A stretch of DNA of 64,000 nt from Oscillibacter valericigenes Sjm18-20 (lineage in GTDB: Bacteria; Bacillota; Clostridia; Oscillospirales; Oscillospiraceae), in assembly GCA_000283575.1 (NCBI GenBank), contig AP012044.1:1302001-1366000 (forward strand), written 5' to 3'. The translations under genes and the position numbers were made by a program. The notes beneath the pieces are model-generated. The model saw nothing but the letters and a program-made list of their open reading frames with translations. It was not told where the DNA came from and searched no databases. Below, piece after piece: positions 25,512 to 36,522 of this stretch; positions within the stretch are counted from its first letter, which is position 1, and the number at the start of each line of letters is the position of its first letter.

Positions 25512-26321
25512 TTACCGTAGGGATATCATGGCCACCTGTGCGCCACGCTGCCCGCCCACCTTGCGGTAGGACCAGAACAAATCCGTGCGGCAGCAGGTGC
25601 AAAGGCCGCTGACATCTATGTGCTCCGGCCTGACGCCCGCGCGCAGAAGCCACTGGCGGTTCAGTCCGGCCAGATCCACGTACCATTTCGCCCCGCGATT
25701 TTCAAGGTACGGCGCGGCATCCGCGCCAAGGCTCTCGGTCATGGCCTGGGGTACGTCGCCGTCGGTCTCAAAGCAGCACGGGCCGATGCAGGGGCCGATG
25801 GCTGCCAGAATCCGTTCCGCTCTCGCACCGTACAGCCGCTCCAGTTCACGGACGGCCTTCTCCAAAATGCCTGCGGCACAGCCCCGCCATCCGGCGTGAA
25901 CCGCACCGGTGCAGTTTGCCGCCGGGTCGTAGAGCAAAATGATACCGCAATCGGCGGAAAAGACCACCAGGGGCAGGTTTTGCTCATTGGTCACCAGAGC
26001 GTCGGCGGTATAGTCCCGCTCCCGCCACAGACCCATGCCCGCCCGTTCCCTCGTGACCTGTAAAACGGTGGTCTGGTGGACCTGATTGGCCAGAACGACC
26101 CGGTGCATGTCGATTCCGACGGCGCCGCAGAAGCGGCGATAGTTTTCCTCCACCGCCGGGCGGTCGCCGCCCCGGTTGGGGGCCAGATTCATCGTGTTGT
26201 AAGGAGGCTTGCTGACGCCGCCTTTCCGGGTGGAAAACCCATGGGCAACGCCGCCGCAGGCGTCCAGCAGGGGAGAGGTGAAATAGACGAGGCCGTTTTC
26301 CTCGTGGGTCGTCAAAGACAT
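25512..26321 (-). CDS. pgeF: Peptidoglycan editing factor PgeF (YfiH, laccase-domain)
   Basis: A 269-residue multicopper-oxidase-like (YfiH/DUF152) enzyme, now known to hydrolyse mis-incorporated residues in peptidoglycan precursors. The metal or catalytic residues appear in LANQVHQTTV (His), VFSADCGIILLYDP (Cys) and AVHAGWRGCAAGILEKAV (His). The C-terminal signature SGLCTCCRTDLFWSYRKVGGQRG is also present. The ATG follows AAGGAGCAGTT. Confidence 0.93.
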   Translation of the reverse strand: MSLTTHEENGLVYFTSPLLDACGGVAHGFSTRKGGVSKPPYNTMNLAPNRGGDRPAVEENYRRFCGAVGIDMHRVVLANQVHQTTVLQVTRERAGMGLWRERDYTADALVTNEQNLPLVVFSADCGIILLYDPAANCTGAVHAGWRGCAAGILEKAVRELERLYGARAERILAAIGPCIGPCCFETDGDVPQAMTESLGADAAPYLENRGAKWYVDLAGLNRQWLLRAGVRPEHIDVSGLCTCCRTDLFWSYRKVGGQRGAQVAMISLR

Positions 26322-26483
26322 AACTGCTCCTTCTTATATATCATAGAGAAACATTTTAAATAAGACTTTTTGTGCTTACAAGATCAAATTTCAAATGACT
26401 TTCCGGGGCCTGAAAAATTATACCACCTATGATGCTTCTGCTTTGAACATAGGCGTCAAGACATTTTCTGACGGGACGAGGGA

Positions 26484-26565
26484 GGAGAATGCCTTTCATG
26501 CCGTGCGTCCCCACACCGCAAAAGCCAGTAGCCAGCAGCGTCAGCCCCGGCGCTTTGCATTCTCC
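26484..26565. other. Foldable 82-nt element in the secA-pgeF gap
   Basis: GGAGAATGC (26484-26492) is exactly complementary to GCATTCTCC (26557-26565), closing an 82-nt GC-rich interval with further short helices. On the minus strand AGGAGG lies just upstream of an ATG in the element that opens a 34-codon frame. The gap 26322-26640 contains no convincing gene; the plus-strand ORF there looks accidental. The element may be a small RNA, a leader of pgeF or a dispersed repeat. Confidence 0.4.
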
Positions 26566-26596
26566 AAGGAATCCTCCTGAAATGCAGACCGTTCCC

Positions 26597-26626
26597 CGCC
26601 CTCCCGGCAGGAGAACAGGGAACGGC
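26597..26626. terminator. Possible terminator after secA
   Basis: CCGTTCCC and GGGAACGG enclose a smaller CTCC/GGAG helix just downstream of the secA stop. It lacks a clear T run on the minus strand, so assignment is tentative. Confidence 0.45.
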
Positions 26627-26640
26627 TAGATTAAATGGAT

Positions 26641-29391
<2,751 letters not shown>

Positions 29392-29483
29392 AGGTGGTTA
29401 AAGATCCTTTCTGACCCGGCTTTTTCGGGAAAAGGCCGGAATAATGTTCCTTTATTTAATAGGTGGACACCAAAAGCAACGAT

Positions 29484-29512
29484 AGCATACCACAGTTTTT
29501 TATAAAATGCAA
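29484..29512 (-). promoter_or_regulatory. Sigma-A promoter of secA
   Basis: On the minus strand TTGCAT (29507-29512) and TATGCT (29484-29489) are 17 bp apart, about 90 nt upstream of the start. Confidence 0.65.
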
Positions 29513-29590
29513 AGAAAATCGTTTTCAATTATAAAAATTTACACTTGGGCAGTTTTCATGGAACGCTCCGCATAAATTTGTGCAAAGCGC

Positions 29591-30382
29591 TCAGACCTCG
29601 CAGTTCCCCTGCTCCAAAAGCGCCACGTGCCCGGTGATGGTCAGCGCAAAGACGCGGCTGTTCTTCCATTCCGCGGAGACGGTGATCGTTCCGCCAGGTT
29701 GGCGGAGATTTGCGGTTTTGGATGCGTTTGCCCGGGAGGCCAGATACGCACCCACGGCGGCGCTTCCGCTGCCGCAGCCGGACTCCCACACCGCTGTGTC
29801 GGTGGAGCGGACATAGACCAGCGGCGTAAACGCGGAGGCGGACTCGTCATAGAGCAGGATGCCGCAGGCGTCGGCCGTCAGGGCGGCGCAGAGAGGGCGG
29901 ACGGCGGCCTCCGCCGCTTCGCGGGTAATGGCGTCGGCCGGGACGATGCAGTGGGTGATGCCGTTGAAAACCACGGCGGGAACGTCTCCTATGCCCGGAA
30001 GCTCCGCCGCGGCGATCCGCTCGGGGAGAGGCATGTTCACCGTGCCCCACAGCCCGTCGTCCCGCCGGTCCAGACGGCATCGGAGCAGGCCGCCGTAACC
30101 GGACACCTCCAGCGGTATGTCCGGGGAGTCCAGGCCGTCCCGCCGGGCCGCATATGCCGCGGCGGACATAGACGCGTTGCCGCAGAATTCGCCGCCCATC
30201 ATCTGAAGGCGCAGCACTGCGCCGGGGAGAGAGGCGTCTTCCAGAAAGCCCACCTGTTCCACCCGAGGCCGTTCGGCCATCAGCTTCGCCGCTACGTCTG
30301 CCTGCTCCGCCCGGGGGACGGGGGAGGAAACCAGCAGCGTGATGTTTTTGGTCGGGTCCCAGATCGTGTAATCAAGCTTCAT
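29591..30382 (-). CDS. Diaminopimelate-epimerase-like racemase (DapF/CntK fold)
   Basis: A 263-residue protein with the two-domain DapF fold. Both halves supply a conserved cysteine: GGEFCGNASMSAAAYAA (residue about 74) and WESGCGSGSAAVGAYLA (about 215), the pair of acid/base residues used by cofactor-independent amino acid epimerases. It is more divergent than housekeeping DapF and closer in appearance to specialised racemases such as histidine racemase CntK; no nicotianamine synthase-like neighbour is present. Substrate unknown. The ATG at 30382 follows GAAGGG; a much longer frame extends upstream across the promoter. Confidence 0.75.
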   Translation of the reverse strand: MKLDYTIWDPTKNITLLVSSPVPRAEQADVAAKLMAERPRVEQVGFLEDASLPGAVLRLQMMGGEFCGNASMSAAAYAARRDGLDSPDIPLEVSGYGGLLRCRLDRRDDGLWGTVNMPLPERIAAAELPGIGDVPAVVFNGITHCIVPADAITREAAEAAVRPLCAALTADACGILLYDESASAFTPLVYVRSTDTAVWESGCGSGSAAVGAYLASRANASKTANLRQPGGTITVSAEWKNSRVFALTITGHVALLEQGNCEV

Positions 30383-30429
30383 AATATACCCTTCCAATTT
30401 CAGAAAATCTCGGAGAATATAACTTACAC

Positions 30430-30457
30430 AGTATATCACGTGCCCGCGGTAAAGCAA
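30430..30457 (-). promoter_or_regulatory. Promoter of the DapF-like gene
   Basis: On the minus strand TTGCTT (30452-30457) and TATACT (30430-30435) are 16 bp apart. Confidence 0.55.
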
Positions 30458-30478
30458 ACCCTTCACAGTGAAAATGGA

Positions 30479-30508
30479 TTTACATTTTGTAAAAATTAGT
30501 GGTATGAT
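30479..30508 (+). promoter_or_regulatory. Promoter of the DUF2461-HD operon
   Basis: TTTACA (30479-30484) and TATGAT (30503-30508) are 18 bp apart, 140 nt upstream of the first gene. A similar sequence (GGCATAATAGCCGCA at 30570) recurs 69 bp downstream. Confidence 0.5.
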
Positions 30509-30649
30509 AGCCGCAGAGCGGCTTTCACACGAATTTTGCACATGCTGTGCTACTACGCGCCGCGCCTGTGGCATAATAGCCGCAAATCTGCTATATCTTC
30601 ACACATATGACGCTGCGGCACAGAGAAAACGACGATACGGGAGGACAAA

Positions 30650-31375
30650 ATGTTCAACGGATTTACAGACGAGACCGTGGATTTCATGTGGGGCATCCGC
30701 TTCAACAATGAAAAGCCATGGTTTGAGGAACACAAGGAGACCTATCTCACCAGCTTTTACCGCCCTATGCGGGATCTGGGGGACGAGCTGTACGACTGGT
30801 TTGCGGAGCAGAGGCCGGATCTCCCGCTGCGGGGCCGGGTCTCCCGCATCTATCGGGACGCCCGGCGGCTCCATGGCCGGGGACCTTATAAGGACAACCT
30901 GTGGCTCAGCGTGGAGGCCCCGTCGGAGAGCGTGTGGACCAGCCAGCCTACCTTCTGGTTTGAACTGGGGCCGGAGGAGTGGAGCTATGGCCTTGGGTAT
31001 TACAGCGCCACCCCTGCCACCATGATGAAGCTGCGCGTCCGAATGGCACGGGACCCGCGGGCCATGGAGACGCTCACCCGAAAGCTGAACCGGCAGAAAG
31101 AGTTCCTCCTGACGGGCGAGGAGTACAGGCGGCCAAAAGAGGGCGCGCCCAGCAGCCTGCTGGAGCCGTGGTACGCGAAGAAGAGCTTTTCTCTGAGCCA
31201 CGATGAAAAGCTGGGCGAGATCGTTTTCTCCCGGGACCTGGTGGACCGCCTGAAGAACGGCTATAAATTTCTGCTGCCCTACTACGACTATTTCGTGACG
31301 CTGGAGAGTGACGCCGATCCACGGGACCCTGCATCTGAGCGCGTAACTTGCAAACGGCTTGAGAACGGCGTATAA
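30650..31375 (+). CDS. DUF2461 domain protein
   Basis: A 241-residue soluble protein that begins FTDETVDFMWGIRFNNEKPWFEEHKETY. It continues with SRIYRDARRLHGRGPYKDNLWL and FWFELGPEEWSYGLGYY, the hallmark pattern of the DUF2461 family (TIGR02453). No biochemical function is established. The ATG lies 5 nt after GGGAGG. The HD-domain gene starts 34 nt downstream and is probably co-transcribed. Confidence 0.87.
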   Translation: MFNGFTDETVDFMWGIRFNNEKPWFEEHKETYLTSFYRPMRDLGDELYDWFAEQRPDLPLRGRVSRIYRDARRLHGRGPYKDNLWLSVEAPSESVWTSQPTFWFELGPEEWSYGLGYYSATPATMMKLRVRMARDPRAMETLTRKLNRQKEFLLTGEEYRRPKEGAPSSLLEPWYAKKSFSLSHDEKLGEIVFSRDLVDRLKNGYKFLLPYYDYFVTLESDADPRDPASERVTCKRLENGV

Positions 31376-31409
31376 TGCGGTTCATCATTTTGAAACGGAG
31401 GAAACATCC

Positions 31410-31994
31410 ATGAAAGACTGTCCGGAGAGAGAAAAAGCGCTGGCCCTGCTGCGCAAATACAACGGCGAACCGTTCCACATTCAGCACGGATTGACGGTGG
31501 AGGGAGTCATGCGCTGGTACGCGGGCGAACTGGGATACGGTGAAGACGCGGACTTCTGGGCCACGGTGGGCCTTTTGCACGACGTGGACTTTGAAAAGTG
31601 GCCGGAGGCGCACTGCAAAAAAGCGCCGGAGCTACTGCGGGAGATTGGCTGCAGCGATGACCTTGTCCACGCGGTTTGCAGCCATGGCTATGGGATCTGC
31701 TGCGATGTGGAGCCCGTGGAGGAGATGGAGAAGGTCCTTTTCGCCGCCGACGAACTGACGGGCCTCATCGGCGCGGCTGCGCGGATGCGACCCAGCAAGA
31801 GCTGCCAGGACATGGAACTGAGCAGCCTGAAGAAGAAATTCAAGGATAAGAAATTTGCGGCGGGCTGTTCCCGGGATATCATCAGGACCGGCGCCGAGCG
31901 CCTGGGCTGGGAGCTGGACGAGCTGCTGAATAAAACGCTGGAGGCCATGAAAGCCTGTGAGGACGCCGTGAATGCCGGAATGGCGGAGCTGTAA
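31410..31994 (+). CDS. HD-domain hydrolase
   Basis: A 194-residue HD-superfamily phosphohydrolase. The motif is spread as HIQHGLTVEG (first His), GLLHDVDFEKWPEAHCK (HD pair), VHAVCSHGYG and FAADELTGLIGAAARMRPSK (distal Asp). Many short relatives hydrolyse nucleotides or cyclic dinucleotides, but the substrate cannot be assigned. The ATG at 31410 lies 8 nt after GGAGG. Confidence 0.85.
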   Translation: MKDCPEREKALALLRKYNGEPFHIQHGLTVEGVMRWYAGELGYGEDADFWATVGLLHDVDFEKWPEAHCKKAPELLREIGCSDDLVHAVCSHGYGICCDVEPVEEMEKVLFAADELTGLIGAAARMRPSKSCQDMELSSLKKKFKDKKFAAGCSRDIIRTGAERLGWELDELLNKTLEAMKACEDAVNAGMAEL

Positions 31995-32032
31995 GGTTTG
32001 ATACTGCCCAAATAGCGGAGCCGGACAACACA

Positions 32033-32072
32033 CAAAAAGCGGGGGAGCGCGGCGATTCGCCGCGCTCCCTTC
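32033..32072 (-). terminator. Terminator of the zinc-ribbon gene (bidirectional stem)
   Basis: GGGAGCGCGGCG pairs with CGCCGCGCTCCC around a 3-nt loop. The minus strand then reads CCGCTTTTTGTG. It lies between the convergent HD and zinc-ribbon genes. Confidence 0.8.
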
Positions 32073-32086
32073 GTTCGGTTTGAGCG

Positions 32087-32473
32087 TTACTCGCCCATGG
32101 GCGCTCCGCACTGGGGGCAGAACTTGCTGTCGGACACCGCTCCGCAGATGGGGCAGGTCTTGCTGGCGGGCTGGGCCTGTGCGGGCTCAGCGGCGTCGTC
32201 CTTCATAGGCTTGCTGGACTCCAGCTCCGCGATCTTCGCCTTGGACGCCATGACTGCGTCCACCAGGTCCTTCACCGCGGGAGGAATCTCGCCGCTGTAT
32301 TCGCTGACGTACCACTCGCCGATCGTGCGGTAGTTTTTGTCCATCTCCCGCTGCTCGCCGGCGATGGCCATGTTGATCTTTGCCAGCTCGGCGGCATCCT
32401 TCGCCTTGTCGGCGGCGACGGCGGCGACTGCCTGCGCCTTCTTGCCCAGATCGTTCAAAAATTCCAATGCCAT
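32087..32473 (-). CDS. Small helical protein with C-terminal zinc ribbon
   Basis: A 128-residue protein. A helical N-terminal part (MALEFLNDLGKKAQAVAAVAADKAKDAAELAKINMAIAGEQREMDKNYRTIGEWYVSEY region, about residues 1-70) is followed by an Ala/Pro linker. The C-terminal zinc ribbon reads CPICGAVSDSKFCPQCGAPMG. Similar proteins are widespread in Clostridia without known function. The ATG at 32473 follows AAAGGGG by 7-8 nt; an in-frame ATG 18 nt upstream is less well placed. Confidence 0.8.
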   Translation of the reverse strand: MALEFLNDLGKKAQAVAAVAADKAKDAAELAKINMAIAGEQREMDKNYRTIGEWYVSEYSGEIPPAVKDLVDAVMASKAKIAELESSKPMKDDAAEPAQAQPASKTCPICGAVSDSKFCPQCGAPMGE

Positions 32474-32552
32474 GCTAAATACCCCTTTCATATCCTGCGC
32501 TTTCGCGCTGTATCCTCTGAATTTCAGTTCCCTGATCGGATTTGTTGGACTC

Positions 32553-32581
32553 AGTATACATTGCCGGTTTTCAAAACGCAA
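32553..32581 (-). promoter_or_regulatory. Promoter of the zinc-ribbon gene
   Basis: On the minus strand TTGCGT (32576-32581) and TATACT (32553-32558) are 17 bp apart. Confidence 0.6.
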
Positions 32582-32661
32582 CCGATTTTCCTAAAATTCA
32601 CAGTTCGTTTTCAAACCGGTATCGGTTTGTTAAAAATCAGCCGGCGTACAGCCCTTTTTTG

Positions 32662-34173
32662 TTACGACTCCGGTTCGATCCAGCCCCTTGCCCGCTCCAC
32701 GGCCCGGCTCCACCGCCTGAGATCCGCCCGACAGGACGCCCCGTCCCGCAGAGGCCGGAACACATGCTGACTGCGGCGCAGGGCGGAGAGCTGGTCAAGG
32801 CTGGTCCACACGCCCGCGGACAGACCAGCCAGTGCCGCCGAGCCAAAAGCGGTGGTCTCCACCTGAGAGGGCCGGTCCACCGGCAGGCGGAGAATATCCG
32901 CCTGAATCTGGAGCAGGATATCGCTGACGGACGCTCCGCCGTCCACCCGCAGAGCGGTCAGGGGACGTCCCGCGTCGGCGGCCATGGCGGCTGCCAGATC
33001 GGAGACCTGAAACGCGATGGAGTCCAGCACCGCCCGGCAGAGATGGGCCTTCGTGGTGCCGCGGGTGACGCCCAACACCGTTCCCCGGGCGTACATATCC
33101 CAATAGGGGGCGCCCAGCCCCGTAAACGCCGGGACCACCAGAACTCCGCCGCTGTCCGGCACACTTTCCGCCAGCCGGTCACACTCCGGGGCACTGGAAA
33201 TCAGCCCCAGCTCGTCCCGCAGCCACTGGATGGCGCTTCCCGCGTTGAACACGCTGCCCTCCAGCGCATAGGCAGTCTCGCCGCCCAGACTCCACGCCAC
33301 GCTCGTGACCAGCCCCGCCTTGGACCGGACCGGCGCACCGCCCAGATTCATCAGGGTGAAGCAGCCGGTGCCGTAAGTATTTTTCACCTGCCCGGGCTGA
33401 AAGCAGCCCTGTCCGAACAGGGCTGCGGGCTGGTCCCCCGCGCTGCCGCAGATCGGGATGCCTGCCAGATCCTCTAGGCCGGGGATGCCCTCCGCCACCG
33501 CGCCGTATCGCTGCGAATTTCCCACCGGACGGGGGAGAAGCGCCATGGGAACACCCAACTCCCGGCATAACTCCGCATCCCATTCCAGTGTATGAATATT
33601 GAACAGCATGGTGCGGGAAGCGTTGGAGTAGTCCGTTACGTGAACCTGCCCGCCGGTCAGATTCCAGATCAGCCAGCTGTCCACCGTGCCGCACAGGAGG
33701 TCTCCCCGCTCCGCCCGGGCTCGGATGCCGGGGAGGTTGTCCAGCATCCATTTGATCTTTGTGCCGGAAAAATACGCGTCAATTAAAAGTCCGGTCTTCT
33801 CCGCCACTGTTTCCCCAAGTCCGCGGGCCTTCAGCACGTCGCAGATGCCTGCTGTCCGGCGGCACTGCCACACGATGGCATTGTATACCGGCCGGCCGGT
33901 TTTCCTGTCCCAGAGGATCGTGGTTTCCCGCTGGTTGGTGACGCCGATGGCGGCGATTGCCTTCGGGTCAATGTGGGCGGTATCCACCGCCTCTTTCAAT
34001 GCCCTCTTTTCCGTCTCCCAGATGTCCAGCGGGTCGTGCTCTACCCAGCCGGGTCGGGGATAGATCTGACGGAAGGGGTGCTGGGCGCGGGCAACGATCT
34101 CTCCCGCCCGGTTGAACAGGATCGCGCGGGAACTGGTGGTGCCTTGGTCCAGGGCGGCGACAAACGGCTCCAT
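32662..34173 (-). CDS. glpK: Glycerol kinase
   Basis: A FGGY-family kinase that phosphorylates glycerol to sn-glycerol-3-phosphate (503 aa, normal length). Signatures are ALDQGTTSSRAILFNRAGEIVA at the N-terminus, GVTNQRETTILWDRKTGRPVYNAIVWQCRRT, NTYGTGCFTLMNLG, GLGAPYWDMYARGTVLGVTRGT and LRVDGGASVSDILLQIQADIL. No glpF or glpD is adjacent. The ATG sits 7 nt after CAGGAGG. A lipase-like hydrolase diverges from it, which could supply glycerol from acylglycerols; that link is an inference from adjacency. Confidence 0.95.
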   Translation of the reverse strand: MEPFVAALDQGTTSSRAILFNRAGEIVARAQHPFRQIYPRPGWVEHDPLDIWETEKRALKEAVDTAHIDPKAIAAIGVTNQRETTILWDRKTGRPVYNAIVWQCRRTAGICDVLKARGLGETVAEKTGLLIDAYFSGTKIKWMLDNLPGIRARAERGDLLCGTVDSWLIWNLTGGQVHVTDYSNASRTMLFNIHTLEWDAELCRELGVPMALLPRPVGNSQRYGAVAEGIPGLEDLAGIPICGSAGDQPAALFGQGCFQPGQVKNTYGTGCFTLMNLGGAPVRSKAGLVTSVAWSLGGETAYALEGSVFNAGSAIQWLRDELGLISSAPECDRLAESVPDSGGVLVVPAFTGLGAPYWDMYARGTVLGVTRGTTKAHLCRAVLDSIAFQVSDLAAAMAADAGRPLTALRVDGGASVSDILLQIQADILRLPVDRPSQVETTAFGSAALAGLSAGVWTSLDQLSALRRSQHVFRPLRDGASCRADLRRWSRAVERARGWIEPES

Positions 34174-34258
34174 GGCAAAACCTCCTGTGGAAATTTTTCG
34201 CGCTTTGTGCTATTATGGCTCTATTATGCCAGTATAACACGGAAAGGAACGAGCCGCC

Positions 34259-35203
34259 ATGGTGAAAGATGAATTTGCGGTCCCCTCCCGCGATAAAAAG
34301 ACCGCCCTCCACACGGTGGAGTGGCTGCCGGAGGGAAGACCCCGCGCCGTGCTGCAAATTTCCCACGGGGTGTCGGAATACATCCTGCGCTATGGGGATT
34401 TTGCGGGATTCCTGACGGCGAGGGGCTTTGCCGTGGTGGGAAACGACCACCTGGGCCACGGGCAGTCCGTGGCCCAGGGAGCGTCCCGGCTGTATTTCGG
34501 TGCGACGGGCGGATGGAACACGGCGGTGGATGACCTATACGCGCTCCGCTGCCTGGAGAGCCAAAAATTTCCCGACCTGCCGTATTTCCTTCTGGGACAT
34601 TCTATGGGTTCGTTTCTGGCCCGGACGTATCTGATCCGTTACCCCGGCGTGGTGGACGGAGCGATCCTCATGGGAACCGGTCAGATGTCCCCGGCGTTGG
34701 TGGCGGCGGGCCGGGCCATCTCCGCCGCCGAGGGCCGCAGGGTGGGAGAGAAGAATCCCAGCCCCGTCATTCAAAAGCTGGCGTTTGAGGCTTATAACAA
34801 GGCTTTCGCACCCAACCGGACAGCGTTTGACTGGGTGTCGTCCGACGCCGCCGTGGTGGACAGCTACGTGGCCGACCCGTACTGCGGGGGCAATCCCAGC
34901 GTGGGGCTGTTCCGGGAGATGCTGGGGGGCATCGCGTTCATCACGAAGCAGAGCAATGTGGAGCAAATGAACCGGAATACGCCGGTGCTGTTCGTCTCCG
35001 GTGAGGAAGACCCGGTGGGGGAACGGGGAAAGGGCGTGCGGCGGGCGTATCAGAGCTTTCACAGGGCGGGCGTCCGGGACCTTACCATGAAGCTCTATCC
35101 CGGCGCGCGGCATGAGATATTAAACGACGTCTGCCGCACGGAGGTCTATGGGGATCTGGCGGCCTGGCTGTTGGCCCGGCTTCCAATCCCGGCGGGGGTG
35201 TAG
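34259..35203 (+). CDS. Alpha/beta hydrolase, monoacylglycerol-lipase-like
   Basis: A serine hydrolase of 314 residues in the hydrolase_4 (lysophospholipase/monoglyceride lipase) group. Features are the oxyanion region ISHGVSEYILRYGDFAGFLTARGFAVVGNDHLGHGQS, nucleophile elbow GHSMGSFLA, catalytic Asp in LFVSGEEDPVG and His in LYPGARHEILND. It diverges from glpK, with overlapping promoter space of about 85 bp. The start follows AAAGGAACGAG. Confidence 0.87.
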   Translation: MVKDEFAVPSRDKKTALHTVEWLPEGRPRAVLQISHGVSEYILRYGDFAGFLTARGFAVVGNDHLGHGQSVAQGASRLYFGATGGWNTAVDDLYALRCLESQKFPDLPYFLLGHSMGSFLARTYLIRYPGVVDGAILMGTGQMSPALVAAGRAISAAEGRRVGEKNPSPVIQKLAFEAYNKAFAPNRTAFDWVSSDAAVVDSYVADPYCGGNPSVGLFREMLGGIAFITKQSNVEQMNRNTPVLFVSGEEDPVGERGKGVRRAYQSFHRAGVRDLTMKLYPGARHEILNDVCRTEVYGDLAAWLLARLPIPAGV

Positions 35204-35205
35204 GC

Positions 35206-35727
35206 TCAAACCTGGCCCCGCAGCGCTGCCACGCTGTGTGTGACGGCGAGAAACCGGAGGGAGCATACCGCGTCGGCGGTGAAAATCAGCAGCATCAGGT
35301 ATGTGGCCAGGGGAGGAATGCGGGCGATAACCGCTTCCAGCGGCGGCTGGATGAGCCAGATCACCACAGCGATCAGCCCGCCCCAGACCAGAGAGAAAGG
35401 GACGCATACCCGCCCCTGCAAATTTCCGGATACGCCGGAGTAGTCCCAGAATTTCACGCCCAGAAGAGCTTCGCAGGCCCAGTGGTAGAGATACTCCACA
35501 AGGGTGGTGGCCGCGGCCCCCGCCACCGGGAGCCATATCCCCTGCCGCATGGACGCGGGCAGGGCCAGCACCGCCATGACGCCCAGCCCGTATACGGGGC
35601 AAAGAGGCAGAAACAGCAGACACCGCCGGACGGGATGCTCTTCGCCGGTGGTGCGGTGGGCGTAAGCCCGCTCCAGAAAACAGCCGGCCAGGCTGTAAAA
35701 CAAAAAGACCCAGAACCAATATGCCAA
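35206..35727 (-). CDS. Membrane protein, CmpB-like putative ABC permease family
   Basis: A 173-residue protein with about five hydrophobic helices. It carries CLLFLPLCPVYGLGVMAVL and VKFWDYSGVSGNLQGRVCVPFSLVWGGLIAVVI, matching the PF06541 (CmpB-like) family. The annotation as an ABC permease is historical and functionally unproven. The start is TTG at 35727, 7 nt after GGAGGG. It is convergent with the lipase-like gene, 2 nt away with no terminator visible. Confidence 0.75.
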   Translation of the reverse strand: MAYWFWVFLFYSLAGCFLERAYAHRTTGEEHPVRRCLLFLPLCPVYGLGVMAVLALPASMRQGIWLPVAGAAATTLVEYLYHWACEALLGVKFWDYSGVSGNLQGRVCVPFSLVWGGLIAVVIWLIQPPLEAVIARIPPLATYLMLLIFTADAVCSLRFLAVTHSVAALRGQV

Positions 35728-35820
35728 TTGAAAACCCTCCGCCTGTTTTTTTCAGTTTGTCCGGCGGCGGGAAAATCATGCGGCGGAGCATGGGGGAAAT
35801 TATGGGTGAGGAGGAACGAT

Positions 35821-36390
35821 ATGGACGATTGGCAGGAACTGCGGCGGGAGTGTCTGGAGTGCCGGGGATGTGGTCTGGCGGAGACCCGCATCCATGTGGT
35901 ATTCGGGGACGGATGTCAGACGGCGGAGGTTCTGTTTGTGGGCGAAGGACCCGGACAGAGCGAGGATGAGCAGGGCGTCCCCTTTGTGGGCAAGGCGGGC
36001 CAGCTGCTGGACGACATGCTGGAGATGATCGGTCTTAACCGGACAAAGGTGTATATCGGAAACACGGTGAAGTGCCGCCCGCCCCGGAACCGGGATCCGC
36101 TGAATGTGGAGATGGCCGCCTGTCGGGGCTGGCTGGACCGGCAGATCGAACTGCTGCACCCCAAAATCCTCGTGTGTCTTGGCCGCATTGCGGCAAAGGA
36201 GCTCATCAAGGAGGATTTCCGCATTACCGCGGAGCATGGAAAGTGGTTTGTCCGGGACGGAATGCAGATGATGGCGCTCTATCATCCCTCGGCCCTTCTC
36301 CGGGACCCCATGAAGCGGCCGGAGACCTTTGAGGACCTGAAGGGCTTACAGGCGAAGATCCGGGAGCTTTGTCCCAATACGAAAATCTGA
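35821..36390 (+). CDS. Uracil-DNA glycosylase, family 4 (Fe-S type)
   Basis: A 189-residue uracil-DNA glycosylase that removes uracil from DNA. Family-4 features are the N-terminal CLECRGCGLAETR (first two Fe-S ligands), the active-site motif FVGEGPGQSEDEQGVPFVGKAGQLLD, and GNTVKCRPPRNRDP with CRGWLDRQIELLHPKILVCLG (remaining cysteines). YHPSALLRDP near the end is the DNA-contacting motif. The ATG at 35821 follows GAGGAGG; the long upstream open frame is read-through of the opposite-strand gene. Confidence 0.93.
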   Translation: MDDWQELRRECLECRGCGLAETRIHVVFGDGCQTAEVLFVGEGPGQSEDEQGVPFVGKAGQLLDDMLEMIGLNRTKVYIGNTVKCRPPRNRDPLNVEMAACRGWLDRQIELLHPKILVCLGRIAAKELIKEDFRITAEHGKWFVRDGMQMMALYHPSALLRDPMKRPETFEDLKGLQAKIRELCPNTKI

Positions 36391-36460
36391 CTTCCCCAAA
36401 TGGTCTCCGGCCGTTTTGTGGCTCCGGCGGCAAAACACTGAGAAATTTTTTAAAAGGGAG

Positions 36461-36503
36461 CGGACCCGGCGGACGTAAAACGTCCGCCGGGTCCGTTATT
36501 TTT
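36461..36503 (+). terminator. Terminator between UDG and fakA (bidirectional)
   Basis: A 16-bp stem starting CGGACCCGGCGGACG closes a 4-5 nt loop, followed by TTATTTTTG on the plus strand. The minus side has CCCTTTTAAAAAATTT, so it may also serve fakA. Confidence 0.9.
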
Positions 36504-36522
36504 GTGAAAATACTGGGAAAGC

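Noticed and set aside
26395-26580. 61-codon plus-strand ORF in the secA-pgeF gap
   Set aside because: No ribosome binding site at its start, low-complexity product, and it overlaps the foldable element; treated as accidental.
35236-35820. N-terminal extension of the uracil-DNA glycosylase frame
   Set aside because: It runs antisense through the CmpB-like gene and lacks homology; the ATG at 35821 has a strong site.
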